In this document: piece by piece, positions 53,327 to 62,424 of the stretch
Numbering within the stretch: position 1 is the first letter of the stretch
How the letters are laid out: each line of letters begins with the position of its first letter
Assembly: GCF_900129855.1 (NCBI RefSeq)
Contig: NZ_LT670819.1
Location: 1,860,001 to 1,924,000 of the forward strand
Length of the DNA stretch: 64,000 bases
Source of the DNA: Streptomyces sp. 3214.6
GTDB taxonomy: Bacteria; Actinomycetota; Actinomycetes; Streptomycetales; Streptomycetaceae
Reading direction: 5' to 3'
Notes under the pieces: model-generated
What the model was told of the DNA's origin: nothing
What the model saw: the letters and a program-made list of their open reading frames with translations, nothing else
The model's database searches: none
Program-made: the position numbers and the translations under genes

Positions 53327-55990
53327 GTGCGAAGAACCCGCATCCTCACGGCCGTACTGGCGCTCGCCGCCGGCCTGATCGCGGGCAGCCCGCCCGTGCT
53401 GGCCGCGGACGGCAGCCCGAAGGCGACACTGGCCGCAGAGTCGTACACCTGGAAGAACGCCCGGATCGACGGTGGCGGCTTCGTGCCCGGCATCGTCTTC
53501 AACCGCAAGGAGAAGAACCTCGCCTACGCGCGCACCGACATCGGCGGCGCCTACCGCTGGCAGGAGTCGAGCAAGACATGGACGCCGCTGCTGGACTCGG
53601 TCGGCTGGACGGACTGGGGACACACGGGCGTGGTGAGCCTGGCCTCCGACTCCGTCGACCCGAACAAGGTGTACACGGCGGTCGGCACCTACACCAACAG
53701 CTGGGACCCCGGCAACGGGGCCGTGCTGCGGTCCGCCGACCGCGGCGCGAGCTGGCGGAAGACTGACCTGCCGTTCAAGCTGGGCGGCAACATGCCCGGC
53801 CGGGGCATGGGTGAACGCCTCGCGGTCGACCCGAACAGAAACAGCGTGCTGTATCTCGGCGCGCCGAGCGGGAAGGGGCTGTGGCGGTCGACGGACTCGG
53901 GGGTCACCTGGTCGCAGGTGACGAACTTCCCCAACGTCGGCAACTACCAGCAGGACCCGACCGACACGAGCGGCTACGCCTCCGACAACCAGGGCATCGT
54001 CTGGGTCACGTTCGACGAGTCGACCGGTACCACCGGCACGGCCACGAAGACGATCTACGTCGGGGTGGCCGACAAGGACAACGCGGTGTACCGCTCGACG
54101 GACGCGGGCGCGACCTGGACGCGACTGGCCGGCCAGCCGACGGGATACCTGGCGCACAAGGGTGTGCTGGATGCCGTCAACGGTTACCTCTACATCGCTT
54201 ACAGCGACAAGGGCGGCCCCTACGACGGCGGCAAGGGGCGGCTGTTGCGGTACGCGACGGCGACCGGCACCTGGACGGACATCAGCCCGGTGGCGGAGGC
54301 CGACACGTACTACGGCTTCAGCGGGCTGACGATCGACCGGCAGAAGCCCGGCACGGTGATGGCCACCGCCTACAGTTCCTGGTGGCCGGACACACAGATC
54401 TTCCGCTCCACCGACAGCGGCGGGACCTGGACGAAGGCGTGGGACTACACCTCGTACCCCAACCGCTCGAACCGGTTCACGATGGACGTCTCCTCCTCAC
54501 CGTGGCTGACCTGGGGCGCCAACCCGTCGCCGCCGGAGCAGACGCCCAAACTCGGCTGGATGACCGAGGCGTTGGAGATCGACCCGTTCAACTCCAGTCG
54601 CATGATGTACGGGACGGGTGCGACGATCTACGGCACGGAGAACCTGGCCAACTGGGACAGCGGCGGCCAGTTCACCATCAGGCCGATGGTGCAGGGGCTG
54701 GAGGAGACGGCGGTCAACGACCTCGCCTCTCCCTCGTCCGGCGCCCCGCTGCTCAGCGCGCTCGGCGACGTCGGCGGCTTCCGCCACACGGACCTCACCA
54801 AGGTGCCGTCGATGATGTACACCTCGCCGAACTTCACGACGACCACCAGCCTGGACTACGCCGAGACCAACCCCAACACGGTGGTCCGCGTCGGCGACCT
54901 CGACTCGGGTCCGCATGTGGCGTTCTCCACGGACAACGGCGCCAACTGGTTCTCGGGGACGGACCCTTCGGGGGTCAGCGGCGGCGGAACGGTCGCCGCG
55001 GCGGCGGACGGCAGCCGCTTCGTGTGGAGCCCGGCGGGCGCCGGCGTGCAGTACACCACCGGTTTCGGCACGTCCTGGTCGGCGTCGAGCGGGATCCCGG
55101 CCGGCGCGATCGTCGAGTCGGACCGGGTCGACGCCAAGACGTTCTATGGCTTCAAGTCGGGCAAGTTCTATGTGAGTTCGGACGGGGGTGCCACGTTCAC
55201 CGCGTCCGCGGCGACCGGCCTGCCCGGCGGGGACAGTGTGCGCTTCAAGGCGCTGCCCGGCGTCAAGGGCGACGTCTGGCTGGCGGGCGGGGCGAGTGAC
55301 GGTGCCTACGGGCTGTGGCACTCCACCGACTCCGGCGCGACCTTCACCAAGCTGTCGGGCGTCGAGCAGGCCGACACGATCGGCTTCGGCAAGGCCGCGA
55401 CGGGGGCGTCGTACCAGACGCTGTACACCAGCGCGAAGATCGCCGGGGTCCGTGGCATCTTCCGCTCGACGGACAAGGGCGCGACCTGGACGCGCATCAA
55501 CGACGATGCGCACCAGTGGGGTTGGACGGGCGGGGCGATCACGGGCGACCCGAGGGTATACGGGCGGGTGTACGTCTCGACGAACGGACGGGGCGTCGTC
55601 TACGGCGACACCTCCGACCCGAGCGGCGGCGGCAGCGGGGGCGGCGGCGGTACGGATCCCACGCCCACGGGGGCCTGTGCGGTGACGTACACGATCACCA
55701 ACCAGTGGTCGGGCGGCTTCCAGGCGGACGTCAAGCTGGCCAACACGGGCACGAGCGCGTGGACCGGCTGGAGTCTCAACTGGGCCTTCCCGGGCGGCCA
55801 GAGCATCTCCCAGCTGTGGAACGCCGACTACACGCAGTCGGGTTCGACGGTGACGGCGAAGAACATCGGCTGGAACGGCAACGTGGCGGCCGGCTCGTCC
55901 GTCAGCTTCGGCTTCACGGGCAGTTGGTCGGGCACGAACCCGAAGCCGACCGCGTTCAGGCTCGGCGACCAGAGCTGCACGGTGAGCTGA
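53327..55990 (+). CDS. Secreted GH74 xyloglucanase with C-terminal CBM2
   Basis: An 887-residue exported enzyme. Signal peptide at about 1-27; two seven-bladed propellers of GH74 (about 30-745) with repeated sialidase-like Asp-box motifs (RSTDSGVTW, RSTDAGATWTRL, RSTDKGATWTRI). One catalytic Asp is in YARTDIGGAYRW, the other probably near GDVGGFRHTDL. A Gly/Ser linker and a CBM2 (CAVTYTITNQWSGGFQADV) end the protein. GTG 53327 is preferred to ATG 53300 because AGGAAGGA precedes it and the signal sequence starts there. It is likely to act on xyloglucan coating cellulose. Confidence 0.91.
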   Translation: MRRTRILTAVLALAAGLIAGSPPVLAADGSPKATLAAESYTWKNARIDGGGFVPGIVFNRKEKNLAYARTDIGGAYRWQESSKTWTPLLDSVGWTDWGHTGVVSLASDSVDPNKVYTAVGTYTNSWDPGNGAVLRSADRGASWRKTDLPFKLGGNMPGRGMGERLAVDPNRNSVLYLGAPSGKGLWRSTDSGVTWSQVTNFPNVGNYQQDPTDTSGYASDNQGIVWVTFDESTGTTGTATKTIYVGVADKDNAVYRSTDAGATWTRLAGQPTGYLAHKGVLDAVNGYLYIAYSDKGGPYDGGKGRLLRYATATGTWTDISPVAEADTYYGFSGLTIDRQKPGTVMATAYSSWWPDTQIFRSTDSGGTWTKAWDYTSYPNRSNRFTMDVSSSPWLTWGANPSPPEQTPKLGWMTEALEIDPFNSSRMMYGTGATIYGTENLANWDSGGQFTIRPMVQGLEETAVNDLASPSSGAPLLSALGDVGGFRHTDLTKVPSMMYTSPNFTTTTSLDYAETNPNTVVRVGDLDSGPHVAFSTDNGANWFSGTDPSGVSGGGTVAAAADGSRFVWSPAGAGVQYTTGFGTSWSASSGIPAGAIVESDRVDAKTFYGFKSGKFYVSSDGGATFTASAATGLPGGDSVRFKALPGVKGDVWLAGGASDGAYGLWHSTDSGATFTKLSGVEQADTIGFGKAATGASYQTLYTSAKIAGVRGIFRSTDKGATWTRINDDAHQWGWTGGAITGDPRVYGRVYVSTNGRGVVYGDTSDPSGGGSGGGGGTDPTPTGACAVTYTITNQWSGGFQADVKLANTGTSAWTGWSLNWAFPGGQSISQLWNADYTQSGSTVTAKNIGWNGNVAAGSSVSFGFTGSWSGTNPKPTAFRLGDQSCTVS

Positions 55991-56032
55991 GGACACCTCG
56001 GTGAGCTGACGACGGCTCGGTGGGCCGAGGAC

Positions 56033-56066
56033 GGTGGGTGCGCGCCCCGGCGGACGCGCACCCACC
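56033..56066. terminator. Bidirectional terminator after GH74
   Basis: A perfect 12-bp stem (GGTGGGTGCGCG at 56033-56044 with 56055-56066) closes a 10-base loop, between GH74 and the converging minus-strand gene remnant. Confidence 0.8.
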
Positions 56067-56071
56067 TTCGT

Positions 56072-56185
56072 TCACGGTGTGCAGACCGCAGGGCGGGGCG
56101 CCGTGGGCATCCCGTTGCCGATGAAGAAGCTCGGGTGCGGCGGCTGGTTGTAGGCGGTGTTCTGCCAGGTCAGGCCCGTGCAATC
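56072..56185 (-). pseudogene. 3' end of an unidentified secreted-protein gene
   Basis: The last 35 or so codons of a minus-strand gene, reading CTGLTWQNTAYNQPPHPSFF, then IGNGMPTAPRPAVCTP and a stop. The paired Cys and the style suggest a secreted enzyme, but the family is not recognised. Upstream of about 56185 the sequence is antisense to a different truncated gene, so the rest of this gene is deleted. Confidence 0.5.
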
Positions 56186-56194
56186 CTCGCGTCG

Positions 56195-56500
56195 GGCAGT
56201 CGCGCGCCCCTGCCCCTGGCGCTGAGGCGCAAGCTGACGCTGCGCCTCTTCGACCACGAGAGCGGCCAGTGGTCTCTGAACTGGTCCTCCAGCAGCACCG
56301 GCCGACTCTTCCCGCCGGTCGTCGGCCGTTTCGACGGCGACCGCGGCGCGTTCTACGGCGATGACACGCACGATGGCAAGGACGTGCGGGCGCGGTTCAT
56401 CTGGTCGGGGGTGCCCGCCGTGTCCGCCCGCTGGGAGCAGGCCTTCTCACTGGACGGCGGGAAGACCTGGCTGACCAACTGAGTCATGGACTTCACCCGT
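56195..56500 (+). pseudogene. Remnant of a DUF1579-like gene, 5' truncated with a nonsense codon
   Basis: The frame reads LRLFDHESGQWSLNWSSSST, GRLFPPVVGRFDGDRGAFYG and WEQAFSLDGGKTWLTN, then TGA. Past the stop the same frame continues VMDFTRPG. In homologues as I recall them this reads TNWVMDFTR, so a TGG codon has become TGA (56480-56482). The N-terminal half is missing at the junction with the minus-strand remnant. Confidence 0.6.
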
Positions 56501-57257
56501 CCGGGAACGCACCGGGAACCGGTTTCCGGAACGCCTTCAGTGTGAAGGCGGGGTCCGGGCGCGGCCGGTCCTGGTCGGGCAGGGCCGCGAGGCGGGCGGC
56601 GAAACCGTCGGCCTGGGGGTGGCCGGGCGGCAGGGTGACGAACCAGCCGCGCCGCAGGTCGGCGATGGCCCGGCGCGGGCTGCGGCCCTGCCCCCGGCCG
56701 CGGAAGCGGGCGTGCCCGGCCGGGGCCAGCCCGCATGCGACGGCGTACGACTCCACGAGCGCGGCGGCGTCGGAGGCCGGGCGGCGCGGGCGGGAGGCGA
56801 GCACGACATCGATGTCGCTGCCCACGTTGTGGGAGGCGCCCTTGTCGACCGTGGTGACGTACACCCCGCCGGGCCGCAGCACCCGGGCGCACTCGGCGAC
56901 GATCCGCCGCGCGTCCGCGGGGTCCTCCACGAGGTGCAGCAGCCACACACTGCTGACGGCGTCGAACTCCCCGTCCCGGAAGGGGAGTCGGCGGCCGTCG
57001 GCGAGGACGACCGCGCCCGGCAGCCGGGCGGCGGCGTGCCGGGCCATGCCGGGCGCCCGGTCCACGCCGGTCACCCGCAGCCCCTGCCGCCCGGCCGCGA
57101 GGTGCCGGGTGACGATGCCCGTGCCGCAGGCCACGTCCAGCAGGCTGCGCACCTGAGCGGGCAGGAGGCCGAGGACGCCCTCCGCGGCGGCGGCCGCCCT
57201 GGGCTCTCCGCCGCGGAGGGCGTCGTAGCGTTCCGCTTCCTTGTCGTAGTCCAGCAC
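56493..57257 (-). CDS. Class I SAM-dependent methyltransferase
   Basis: A 254-residue methyltransferase of the UbiE/Coq5-like shape. SAM motif I is LLDVACGTGIVTRHLA, the acidic residue ending strand 2 is in VTGVDRAPGMARHA, motif II is FDAVSSVWLLHLVED, and LRPGGVYVTTVDKG follows. Start GTG 57257 (GGGGAG upstream) gives the usual YDKEAERYDALRGG beginning. It follows a pterin dehydratase gene by 17 bp. The substrate is unknown. Confidence 0.88.
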   Translation of the reverse strand: MLDYDKEAERYDALRGGEPRAAAAAEGVLGLLPAQVRSLLDVACGTGIVTRHLAAGRQGLRVTGVDRAPGMARHAAARLPGAVVLADGRRLPFRDGEFDAVSSVWLLHLVEDPADARRIVAECARVLRPGGVYVTTVDKGASHNVGSDIDVVLASRPRRPASDAAALVESYAVACGLAPAGHARFRGRGQGRSPRRAIADLRRGWFVTLPPGHPQADGFAARLAALPDQDRPRPDPAFTLKAFRKPVPGAFPDG

Positions 57258-57274
57258 GAGCGCTCCCCGTTCCC

Positions 57275-57580
57275 TCAGTGCGCTCCGTGTCCCGGGGCCG
57301 CGGCCTCCACCCGGCGGGCGAGTTCGACGTCGAGGTCGGTGACGGCGTCGCCCGCGCTGTGGGTGTTCACGGCGAGGGAGACGGTGTTGTAGCCGAGGGT
57401 GAGCTCGGAGTGGTGGTTGAGCTCCTCCTGGATCTGTGCGACGTGGATGACCAGGGCGGTCGCGGCGAAGTGGGAGTCGAGGCGGTAGGTGCGGGTGAGG
57501 CGGTCGCCGTCCGCGGACCAGCCGGGCAGCTCGGACAGCCGCTCCTCGATCTCCTTCTGCGACAGCGGTTCGACGGCCAT
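57275..57580 (-). CDS. 4a-hydroxytetrahydrobiopterin dehydratase (PCD/DCoH)
   Basis: A 101-residue pterin-4a-carbinolamine dehydratase. The active-site region is NHHSELTLGYNTVSLAVNTH, with the typical His pair and the downstream SAGDAVTDLDVELARRVE helix. It recycles the oxidised pterin made by aromatic amino-acid hydroxylases, or in bacteria may act in pterin repair. The ATG has GGAAGG 7-8 bases upstream. It is followed by a methyltransferase gene in the same operon. Confidence 0.92.
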   Translation of the reverse strand: MAVEPLSQKEIEERLSELPGWSADGDRLTRTYRLDSHFAATALVIHVAQIQEELNHHSELTLGYNTVSLAVNTHSAGDAVTDLDVELARRVEAAAPGHGAH

Positions 57581-57906
57581 GACCCGGCTCCCTTCCTGGG
57601 CGGCGCATACCCGTCCAGCGTGCCACAGGACGGCCGTGGCGGCCCTGGTCAGAGGGGTTCGTGCTGGTCAGCCAGGGAACCCATGGACGACATCGCCGTG
57701 CCGGGCGCCCGGCATGTCGCCGCGGATCGAGCCCGTGGGGTCGCTGTCACCGGAGTGGTTCACGGACGGCAGCAGGGCGTCCCCGACCCGGGCGTGGCCT
57801 TGGCGTCGGGCACGAGCACCGAGCCGGGCGCGGTGCACCGGCGTCGGCTCCGGGGCAGGCGTCCGCCGGTCGTTCATCGGCTCGCTTCTCAACTACCGTC
57901 GTCCGT
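57581..57906. other. Divergent intergenic region, no gene seen
   Basis: 326 bp between the pterin dehydratase and the XRE regulator, transcribed away from each other. It should contain both promoters. Open frames crossing it are not supported. Confidence 0.5.
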
Positions 57907-58737
57907 ATGACCATTGTCGCGACCGATACGAAGGCCTACTCCGCCGCCTCCGCCGATCCGGGGATCGGCCCGCTGCTGCGGGCCTGGCGGGAGCGGCGGC
58001 GGTTGAGTCAGCTGGAGCTGGCGCTGCGCGCCGACTCCTCGGCCAGGCACATCAGTTTCGTCGAGACGGGCCGCTCCCGGCCCAGCGAGAAGATGCTGCT
58101 GCGGCTCGCCGAGCACCTCGACGTACCCGTCCGGGAGCGCAACGCGCTGCTCCTGGCCGCCGGTTACGCCCCGCACTATCCGCAGACCCCGCTGGACGAC
58201 CCGGCGCTGGACGCCCTGCGGGCGGGCCTGGACCGGCTGATCCAGGGCTACGAGCCGTACCCGGCCCTGGTGATGGACGCCCGGTACGACGTGGTGGCGG
58301 CCAACCGGGGCATCACGATGCTGCTGGACGGCGTACCGGAGTCGCTGCTCACGGCCCCGCTCAACGCGATGCGCCTCACCCTCCATCCGCAGGGCCTGGC
58401 GCCGCGCATCCGCAACCTGCGCGAGTGGCGCGGCCACCTGCTCGCACAAATGGAACGCCAGATCGCCCTGTACCGCTCGGCGCCGCTGCGGGAGCTGTAC
58501 GAGGAGGTCGCCGCCTACCCGGTCCCGGAGGGCGCGCCGGCGGAGGCACCGGCGGAGCCCGTGCCGTACTTCGCGTTGCCGATGCGGATCGAGCACGAAG
58601 GGCGGGTCCTGTCGTTCATCTCGTCGGTCTCCACCTTCAACACCCCGATGGACGTGACCGTCGCCGAACTGGCCATCGAGACGTTCCTCCCGGCCGACCC
58701 CGCCACGGTCACCTACCTGCACTCGCTGATCAAGTGA
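57907..58737 (+). CDS. XRE-family regulator with MmyB-like ligand-binding domain
   Basis: A 276-residue regulator. The Cro/CI helix-turn-helix is at about 22-80 (LLRAWRERRRLSQLELALRA, RHISFVETGRSRPSEKMLLR). The MmyB-like PAS-type domain follows (ALVMDARYDVVAANRGITML, LNAMRLTLHPQGLAPRI, FNTPMDVTVAELAIETFLPA), which in relatives binds fatty acid. ATG 57907 is chosen at the family's normal N-terminus. MmyB-like regulators usually control an adjacent short-chain dehydrogenase; here none is adjacent. Confidence 0.9.
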   Translation: MTIVATDTKAYSAASADPGIGPLLRAWRERRRLSQLELALRADSSARHISFVETGRSRPSEKMLLRLAEHLDVPVRERNALLLAAGYAPHYPQTPLDDPALDALRAGLDRLIQGYEPYPALVMDARYDVVAANRGITMLLDGVPESLLTAPLNAMRLTLHPQGLAPRIRNLREWRGHLLAQMERQIALYRSAPLRELYEEVAAYPVPEGAPAEAPAEPVPYFALPMRIEHEGRVLSFISSVSTFNTPMDVTVAELAIETFLPADPATVTYLHSLIK

Positions 58738-58858
58738 TGCTCCACAAGGACCATGCCGGAGGGCGGACTCGGATGAACGTTCGGGTCCGTTCCGGTGTGA
58801 CCGGCACCGGAACGTGGCACACTGGCCCGCGTGCCTCGACACGTAGGGGAGACGTGGC

Positions 58859-59722
58859 GTGAGTGAACGACGGCCCGCACCCACCGTGGGCCAGGTGGTA
58901 CTGGGCAGGCGGCTGCAGGAACTGCGCGAGGCGGCCGGCCTCGGCCGCGAGGAGGCGGCCCGCGCCCTGCGCGTGGCGCCCGCGACCGTACGGCGCATGG
59001 AGACGGCCGACGTCGCGCTGAAGATCCCCTATGTGCAGGTGCTGCTGGAGACGTACGGCGTCCCCGAGGACGAGGCAGAGGCGTTCGTCTCGCTCACCGA
59101 GGAGGCGAACCGGCCCGGCTGGTGGCAGCGGTTCCACGACGTGCTGCCCGAGTGGTTCAGCCTGTACGTGAGCCTGGAGGGCGCGGCCCGGCTGATCCGC
59201 TCCTACGAGCCGCACTTCGTGCCCGGGCTGCTGCAGACCGAGGACTACGCACGCGCCGTGCTGGAGGCCGGGACGGTCGGGCGCACCATCCCGGAGACGA
59301 TCGAGCGGCATGTGTCGCTGCGCATGGCGCGCCAACAGCTGCTGGAGGGCGCCGACCCGCCTCATCTGTGGGTGGTGATGGACGAGACGGTGCTGCGCCG
59401 CCCGGTCAGCGTGGACGCGGCCGTGATGGCCGAACAGCTCGACAGGCTCGTGGAGTTCGCCGAGCGCGACCGGATCACCCTGCAGATCGCCGAGTTCGCG
59501 GCCGGTCCGCACCCGGGGACCTCCGCGCCGTTCTCGCTGTTCCGGTTCGCCGAGCCCGAGCTGCCCGACATGGTCGTCACCGAGTATCTGACCGGCGCGC
59601 TGTACCTCGACGACCGCAAGGAGGTCTCCGCGCATCTGGAGGTCCTCGACCACATGACGACGCACGCCGCGTCCGCGCCGCGCACCAAGGAGATCCTGCG
59701 GGACGCCCGCGCGGGCCACTGA
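58859..59722 (+). CDS. XRE-family regulator with DUF5753 (Scr1-type)
   Basis: A 287-residue protein: helix-turn-helix at about 15-70 (LGRRLQELREAAGLGREEAA, VAPATVRRMETADVALKIPY), then the DUF5753 domain (RSYEPHFVPGLLQTEDYARA, LWVVMDETVLRRPV, YLDDRKEVSAHLEVLDHMTT). Streptomyces has dozens of these, usually with a DUF397 gene beside them. No DUF397 gene is here; instead a DUF574-type methyltransferase follows by 39 bp. The GTG has AGGGGAG 7 bases upstream. Confidence 0.9.
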   Translation: MSERRPAPTVGQVVLGRRLQELREAAGLGREEAARALRVAPATVRRMETADVALKIPYVQVLLETYGVPEDEAEAFVSLTEEANRPGWWQRFHDVLPEWFSLYVSLEGAARLIRSYEPHFVPGLLQTEDYARAVLEAGTVGRTIPETIERHVSLRMARQQLLEGADPPHLWVVMDETVLRRPVSVDAAVMAEQLDRLVEFAERDRITLQIAEFAAGPHPGTSAPFSLFRFAEPELPDMVVTEYLTGALYLDDRKEVSAHLEVLDHMTTHAASAPRTKEILRDARAGH

Positions 59723-59761
59723 GTTCGGCCGTCCTCCTCCCACTCGCCAGGAGCAGACCGC

Positions 59762-60583
59762 ATGACCGGATCCGAGGCAGAGCAGGCCGCCGTCCCCATC
59801 GACACCAGCCGGCCGCATCCGGCCCGGGTGTACGACTGGTGGCTGGGCGGCAAGGACAACTACCCGGTGGACGAGGAGCTGGCCCGCAGAATCCTCGCCG
59901 TGGACGGGACGGTGGTGCGCGGGGCGCGGGCCAACCGACGGTTCATGCAGCGGGCCGTGCGGGTGGCCGCCGAGGCCGGGACCCGCCAGTTCCTGGACAT
60001 CGGCACGGGCATCCCCACCGAGCCCAACCTGCACCAGGTGGCGCAGGGCGTGGCCCCGCATTGCAAGGTGGTGTACGCGGACAACGACCCGATCGTGTTG
60101 CGGCACGCGGAGGCGCTGCTGCGCGGCTCGGCCGAGGGCGCCACCCAGTACGTGCACGCCGACGTCCGCGACCCCGACGCGCTGCTGCACCGGGCCGCAG
60201 ACACCCTGGACCTCACACGGCCGATCGCGCTGTCGCTGGTGGCGCTCACGCACTACCTGGGCGAGGACCCGGCCGGCGACGACGTGTACGGCCTGCTGAA
60301 GAGATACGTGGCGGCCCTCGCCCCGGGCAGTTGGCTGATCCTCTCCCAGGTCACACCCGATCTGAGCCCCGAGGCCGTCGCAAAGGCCGCCGAGCAGTTC
60401 CGGCGCAGCGGCACCCCTTTCCACCCGCGTTCCCTCGCCGGGTTCTCCCGCTTCTTCGAGGGCCTGGAGCTGCTCGGCCCGGGCGTGATCCCGGTCTCCG
60501 GCTGGCGGCCGGAACCACAGGACGTGGCGGCGCAGGCGGAGGGCATCGTGCCGGTGTACGCGGGGGTCGCGCGCAAGAGATGA
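59762..60583 (+). CDS. SAM-dependent methyltransferase, DUF574 type
   Basis: A 273-residue methyltransferase of the actinobacterial DUF574 family. It has the family start IDTSRPHPARVYDWWLGGKD NYP region, motif I QFLDIGTGIPTEPNLHQVAQ, and KVVYADNDPIVLRHAEALL. These proteins often stand beside XRE/DUF397 regulators; their substrates are unknown. It is probably co-transcribed with the DUF5753 regulator. Confidence 0.9.
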   Translation: MTGSEAEQAAVPIDTSRPHPARVYDWWLGGKDNYPVDEELARRILAVDGTVVRGARANRRFMQRAVRVAAEAGTRQFLDIGTGIPTEPNLHQVAQGVAPHCKVVYADNDPIVLRHAEALLRGSAEGATQYVHADVRDPDALLHRAADTLDLTRPIALSLVALTHYLGEDPAGDDVYGLLKRYVAALAPGSWLILSQVTPDLSPEAVAKAAEQFRRSGTPFHPRSLAGFSRFFEGLELLGPGVIPVSGWRPEPQDVAAQAEGIVPVYAGVARKR

Positions 60584-60696
60584 GCCGCTGTGGCTTCGCG
60601 GCCACTCGCTGCCCACCCGACGCGGACGCCCCGCTCCGGTAGCATCGGTGACCGGGAGTCAACGATTCTGCACGGGCGGGTGCTGCGGGGGCGGTC

Positions 60697-62424
60697 ATGG
60701 TCAAGAAGTACGTCGTCTCGCCGCACGGCGGTCGTGGCGCCCACCCCGACATCGGATCCGCGCTGCGCGCCGCGGCCGGGCGGGGCCGGGCCGCGCGGGT
60801 CGAGATCGCGCCCGGCCACTATCAGGAACCACTGCCCCTCGCCCTGCAGGGTGAGATCGAGCTGTTCGCGCTCGGTGAGCCCGGCTCGGTGGTGGTGAGC
60901 CGTCCCCGGGGCACGGTGCTCGAGGCCTTCGGACCGGCCGTCGTCCGCGGCCTCGTCCTGGTCGGCCGGGACGCCGACGCCGGAGTCGTGGACTGCCGCA
61001 CCGGATCCCTCACCCTCGACCGGACGGAGGTCCGGGCGCACAACGGGGTCTGCGCACATGCGCGACCGGGCACGTCCATGCTGCTGACGGACAGTCAGTT
61101 CCTCTTCGGGCGGGCCGTGTTCGCCGGCTCCACCGGGCATGTCGAGCGATGCCGGTTCGCCGACGCCGCCGACAACGCGATCGCGGTGATCGAGGGCGCC
61201 CGGGTCACGGTCCGGGGCACTCGGATCGACGGCAGCCGCATCCACGGCGTGCGTGTCAGCGACGCCTGGGCCCGGCTCACCGGGTGCGAGGTCACCGGCA
61301 CCGAGAAGGCCGCCGTCATCGCGGACACCCGGGCCGAACTGATCGTCGAGGACTGCACGGTCGACGCCGTCCAGATGGCGGCGCTCGCGTTCATCGAACA
61401 GTCCCGGGGCACCGTGGTCGACACCCGCGTCACCGACGCCGAGAACGGAATCCTGGTGGCGAGCGGCGCCGACCCCTTCGTGCGCGGCTGTGTGTTCGCC
61501 GACTGCCGCGACACCGGCATCCACGTCCAGGAGTCGGGCCGGGGCACGTTCGAGCACTGCGAGATCCACGGCGCGGGAAACGTGGGCGTGCTGTCGACAC
61601 GGGGCGGCGCCCCACGGGTGAGCGACTGCCGCATCTCGCGAGGCAACGTCGGCATCGCCGTCACCGACAAGGCCCGTGGCACCTTCACCCGCGTCGGTGT
61701 CGAGGACCACACCAACCTGGCCCTGCGGGTCCGTGAGGAGTCCAAGGCGGTGTTCGAGCACCTGCGGGTGGAACGCTGCCCGTTCGGCCTGGAGACCCGG
61801 GACAACGGCGGTACGACGGCCGAACTCACCGACACGACGTTCAGCGACTGCGACATGCTCGCCGTGGCCGTGCTCGGTCAGTCCCGCGTCACCCTCAGGA
61901 ACGTCTCGGCGCACCGCGGGCTGCTGGGCTTCGGCGTCGGCGAGGAGGCGCAGCTGCAGCTGCACGACTGCGAGGCCACGGCGGTGAGTTCCGGCGGCGC
62001 CATCGCCTACGGCACGTCCAGACTCGTCGCGCGGAACCTCACCGTCACCGGCTCCGCGTCCTTCGGGATCGCCGGAAAGGACTCCGCCCTGCTGGACGTC
62101 GCCGACAGCCGGTTCGACGACTGCGGGTCGTTCGGGGCGAGCTTCGACGACGCGGCCGGCGGCCGGCTGGTGAACTGCACCGTCACCGGCACGAAGGGCA
62201 AGGCCGTACGGGACAACGGCAGCGTCGAACTGGTCGCGCTGCGCACCTCCCTTCCGATCATGGACAAGAGCACACCGCCGGCCACGCCTCCCCCGTCGAT
62301 CGTCCAGATCTTCAACGGGCCGGTCTTCCACGGCGATGTCCACGGCATCCAGGTGGCATGGGGCAACAACAGCGTCGTCCAGCAGCAGACCAATCAGAGC
62401 GATCAGGACGGAGTCGACCGATGA
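60697..62424 (+). CDS. Right-handed beta-helix protein with C-terminal amyloid-like motif
   Basis: A 575-residue protein made almost wholly of pectate-lyase-type beta-helix coils (about residues 20-520). The coils repeat patterns such as GVRVSDAWARLTGCEVTGT, GIHVQESGRGTFEHCEIHG and GFGVGEEAQLQLHDCEATA. No signal peptide or lyase residues are seen, so it is probably cytoplasmic and binding rather than catalytic. After a Pro-rich hinge (TPPATPPP) the tail (about 537-566) reads GPVFHGDVHGIQVAW, then GNNSVVQQQTN. The next gene's N-terminus carries the same motif, and their stop and start overlap as ATGA. The motif resembles the RHIM-like bacterial amyloid signalling sequences (BASS). Confidence 0.8.
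   Translation: MVKKYVVSPHGGRGAHPDIGSALRAAAGRGRAARVEIAPGHYQEPLPLALQGEIELFALGEPGSVVVSRPRGTVLEAFGPAVVRGLVLVGRDADAGVVDCRTGSLTLDRTEVRAHNGVCAHARPGTSMLLTDSQFLFGRAVFAGSTGHVERCRFADAADNAIAVIEGARVTVRGTRIDGSRIHGVRVSDAWARLTGCEVTGTEKAAVIADTRAELIVEDCTVDAVQMAALAFIEQSRGTVVDTRVTDAENGILVASGADPFVRGCVFADCRDTGIHVQESGRGTFEHCEIHGAGNVGVLSTRGGAPRVSDCRISRGNVGIAVTDKARGTFTRVGVEDHTNLALRVREESKAVFEHLRVERCPFGLETRDNGGTTAELTDTTFSDCDMLAVAVLGQSRVTLRNVSAHRGLLGFGVGEEAQLQLHDCEATAVSSGGAIAYGTSRLVARNLTVTGSASFGIAGKDSALLDVADSRFDDCGSFGASFDDAAGGRLVNCTVTGTKGKAVRDNGSVELVALRTSLPIMDKSTPPATPPPSIVQIFNGPVFHGDVHGIQVAWGNNSVVQQQTNQSDQDGVDR

Noticed and set aside
58859..60583. XRE regulator and methyltransferase as a toxin-antitoxin or defence pair
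   Set aside because: This pairing is common in Streptomyces and no toxin-like or nuclease domain is present.
60253..62343. A 696-codon open frame on the minus strand
   Set aside because: It is antisense to the methyltransferase and beta-helix genes; its composition is biased and it has no family resemblance.
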